Part shown: positions 61,468-64,000 of the stretch, one piece after another | Layout of the letters: every line of letters begins with the position of its first letter | Position numbering within the stretch: position 1 is the first letter of the stretch | NCBI GenBank assembly: GCA_963921195.1 | Contig: OY992538.1 | Location: 236,523,462-236,587,461 of the forward strand | DNA length: 64,000 bases | Source of the DNA: Pegoplata infirma | Taxonomy: Eukaryota > Arthropoda > Insecta > Diptera > Anthomyiidae | Reading direction: 5' to 3' | The notes under the pieces: model-generated | What the model was told of the DNA's origin: nothing | Seen by the model: only the letters and a program-made list of their open reading frames with translations | Database searches by the model: none | Program-made: the position numbers and the translations under genes

Positions 61468-62053
61468 CAAGGGAGGTCTTTCAGAGGGCACACACTGATT
61501 GTCCAATATCAAATTTAAAAAAGGGTTGGCACCTTATGAAAAAATGTGGTCTTTCCGAAAAATTTGAATAATATCCAAACTAACATGAATTTTGACGGTC
61601 GTACGTATGTAACTCTCTATAAAAATACTTGAAAATTTTTACATTTTTGAAAATAAGAACTTAACGAAGCCGAACTTTTACACGACCGATGCACCATTAG
61701 ATAGTCCTTCAAAAAGTCTACGACGTATGTAACTCTCTATATAACTACCTGAAAATTTTTTACATTTTTGAAAATAAGAACTTAACGAAGCCGAACTTTT
61801 ACACGACCGATACACCATTAGATAGTCCTTCAAAAAGTCTTTTGATCTGTATAAAATGTTCATATAGTTTCTTTTAAAAAATGTGAAAAATCCTCAAAAA
61901 AACTAAAAAATACCGTTTCTCCCCTCCTCTTTAACACGCTAGACGTGAGATTGGTCAGTCAAGAAAAAAACAGGTAACTTTTATTTTCCTCCCCTCTTGC
62001 CCATATAAATGTTTCAGGAAAATCAATTGGTGCCCTCTGAAAGACCTCCCTTG
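61468..62053. mobile_element. Family Q TIR element, 586 bp (Q2)
   Basis: CAAGGGAGGTCTTTCAGAGG ... CCTCTGAAAGACCTCCCTTG, TCA on both sides. It carries a 121-bp tandem duplication at about 61601-61841. Confidence 0.7.
61601..61841 (+). repeat. Two-copy 121-bp tandem duplication
   Basis: Two nearly identical units, each running from ACGTATGTAACTCTCTATA to GATAGTCCTTCAAAAAGTCT. High identity suggests a recent event inside Q2. Confidence 0.85.
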
Positions 62054-62699
62054 TCAGTTGGATTCAAAATCATTGAATTTTTTTTATACATTCGAAATTT
62101 GTATACCCTTTAAACACACTTTGTCATTCCGTGTGTAACGCATGTCCGTCCGACTGTGGAAAGCATACTGCAGCCCAAACAAAGACAGGTTCGTAAAATG
62201 AGCAAACATTTACCAGGGGAAAAATAACTACCTTTAAATAACTAAGCCAACCCAAAATTAAATTTGTTAACAGATTTTTTTTTTTACATTTGTTAAGTAA
62301 ATGAAACATTTATTTGTCAGAAGAACTACAAAGTCCTGTACTTGGGCACAGGAAAGTAGAAAATGCCATCTGGATTTTTTAACGCCCCATATTTAAAGCG
62401 CTGTCGAATTTTAATACAATTAAGCTGAAACCTTTACAAAAATTATTTTAACATAAATTCGCAACTTTTCTTTCCGTTTTTGAAAAATAGAAAAAAAAAA
62501 TAAAAAATAGATCCCACCTAGTCTACATACATACATCATATTTGTCAAAGTAGTCAGCTGCCTACCTGACCGGTGTCTATTTAAATCATAAACATTAAAA
62601 TGTGTAGTCCTTAAAGGATGCTAACAAATAGCAGAGCTACTTAAGTACTATTTTCTAAGAAAATATTTAGTTTTTTGTCATTTTTGAGGGTATTGATAC

Positions 62700-63550
62700 A
62701 TTCGGCAAAGCCGAATTTAACTTTTTATACCCTACACCACTTTGTGGTTCAGGGTATAATGAGTTTGTGCTGATGTTTGTAACTACCCGAAATATTGGTC
62801 CTAGACCTACCTTCAAGTATACCGATCGACTCAGAATCACTTTTTGAATCGATTTAGCGATGTCCGTCCGTCCGTATGTCCATCTATCGGTTTAAGCACG
62901 ATACAGGTCGCAATTTTCAACCAATTGACTTGAAATTTGAAACTTAAGCATCTTTTGGCCCAAGGACGAAGCCTATTGAAATTGAAAAAAAAAAAAAAAT
63001 CGGTCCATGTTAAGACCTAGCCGCCATACAAACGCCCCCTTTAGATTAAGCTTAAATGACTCTAATACCTGTATTTTAATAGATATCGCTTTAAAATTTT
63101 ACAGGCAATCAAATTTTGTATGCACGAATCATCGTTTCAAATTTCAAAGGAATCGGATCAGTCCGTCTGGTAGTCCCTATACAAACCACCCCGCCCACTC
63201 CCGATATTCACATAATTCCTAAAAATGGAAATATTTGATAAAAATTTTATTTTTAGGTGTTAAACGTGTACTTTATTAACCAAATCAAATTGGAATATAA
63301 TTGCACCATTTTTGGACTTAGTCCCCCATATCAAAATTTCAACGGATATATTCAGTTAAATCGGTCTATTGGCAAAAAAATGAACCAATTCCACTAAAAT
63401 TTGATCTGTGTCTGTTTTCTACACTAAATAAAGATCTTACAAAAGATAGATCCAATCGGTCCATGTTTGGACTTGAGACCCATTTTCCGGAAAACACTGG
63501 TGTAGGGTATCATATGGTCGGTCCTGACCGACTATAACTTTCTTACTTGT
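62700..63550 (-). repeat. Family J interspersed repeat (J4)
   Basis: TTTTTATACCCTACACCACTT ... CCGACTATAACTTTCTTACTTGTT, with GGTCGGTCCTGACCGAC hairpin, CGTCCGTCCGTATGTCC and TCGGTCTATTGGCAAAAAAAT. Best-preserved copy here; a smaller fragment lies at 62090-62165. Contains only incidental ORFs. Confidence 0.7.
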
Positions 63551-63727
63551 TTACTTGTTAAATTTGGCAAAAGTCGTAAATTTGACTTTTTAGAAATTGA
63601 AAAGTCGACCTTTTGTTGATTTCAATAATTTTGAGATTCTAAAATTGTTAAAAAAGTTGTTGCGGCTACGAACCAACTTTTTTTTTATTTAAAAAAAGTT
63701 TTTAACCGAATTTGTTTTTTTATCAGT

Positions 63728-63880
63728 AGAAAAAAATATTAAGAGGATTTTTTTTATGAATTTAATGCATTTTTTTTGCCGTGAACAAAATATTGAAATA
63801 AAAAATATTAAGAGGATTTTTTTTTATGAATTTAATGCAATTTTTTTTTTTGCCGTGAACAAAATATTGAAATAAAAACG
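63728..63880 (+). repeat. Two-copy tandem duplication of about 75 bp
   Basis: AAAAATATTAAGAGGATTTTT followed by TGCCGTGAACAAAATATTG occurs twice in tandem with small indels in the T runs. Confidence 0.8.
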
Positions 63881-63966
63881 TAATTCTAATATAATTTTTT
63901 TATTTAATTCCGTAATATTTACGATACCATATAAATTCCACCTGAGATTTAATAAACGCCACTTAC

Positions 63967-64000
63967 CTCAGTGATGAAGTTTACTTCTGACCTTTTAAAT
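63967..64000 (-). CDS. Possible exon edge entering from the right
   Basis: A strong minus-strand donor (CTGAG then GTAAGTGG) at 63967/63966 follows an open frame reading FKRSEVNFITE. Only 34 bases are visible, so the gene cannot be named. Confidence 0.25.

Overview
This is AT-rich, intron-bearing nuclear DNA from a higher fly. The five recognisable genes all look dipteran: a delta-catenin of the p120ctn type, a beta-1 tubulin with the betaTub56D tail and its split after codon 19, a ceramide phosphoethanolamine synthase (an insect-type sphingolipid enzyme), a DHX35-like DEAH protein and a WDR47-like WD40 protein. Large intergenic spaces and dense nested transposons suggest a large-genome fly, for example a calyptrate. 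The species cannot be fixed from the window.

Gene layout: p120ctn (+, 10233-13964, four coding exons, complete). DHX35-like pseudohelicase (-, 26617 down to 16243, five exons, N-terminus not found), whose 5.97-kb intron holds a complete single-exon CPES gene on the same strand (26070-24991). A broken-looking unrecognised exon set (-, about 32323-31833). betaTub56D (-, 40873-35901, two exons, complete). Two exons of a WDR47-type gene (+, 60700-61314, partial). A possible exon edge on the minus strand touches the right end of the window. No rRNA, ordinary tRNA or CRISPR was seen.

Most of the rest is mobile DNA, none of it with a recognisable transposase frame. Element ends were set by terminal inverted repeats (TIRs) plus target-site duplications (TSDs), often confirmed by comparison with an uninterrupted copy elsewhere in the window. 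Groups: eight hAT-like elements with perfect 8-bp TSDs; elements with CAC...GTG ends and 2-bp TA/TG/CA TSDs; short foldbacks with 3-bp TAA/TTA TSDs; a 299-bp family with 7-bp TSDs; a family with a 9-bp TSD; TA-flanked mariner-like elements; a SINE with a 14-bp TSD; and degenerate long interspersed repeats.

Nesting is extreme. At 47190-53266 at least six insertions are stacked inside one another, and 54498-57337 is a pogo-like element carrying two others, each with a passenger. The most biologically interesting gene is the DHX35-like protein: its reading frame and splice sites are intact, yet every visible helicase catalytic motif is altered. The genes do not form an evident pathway.
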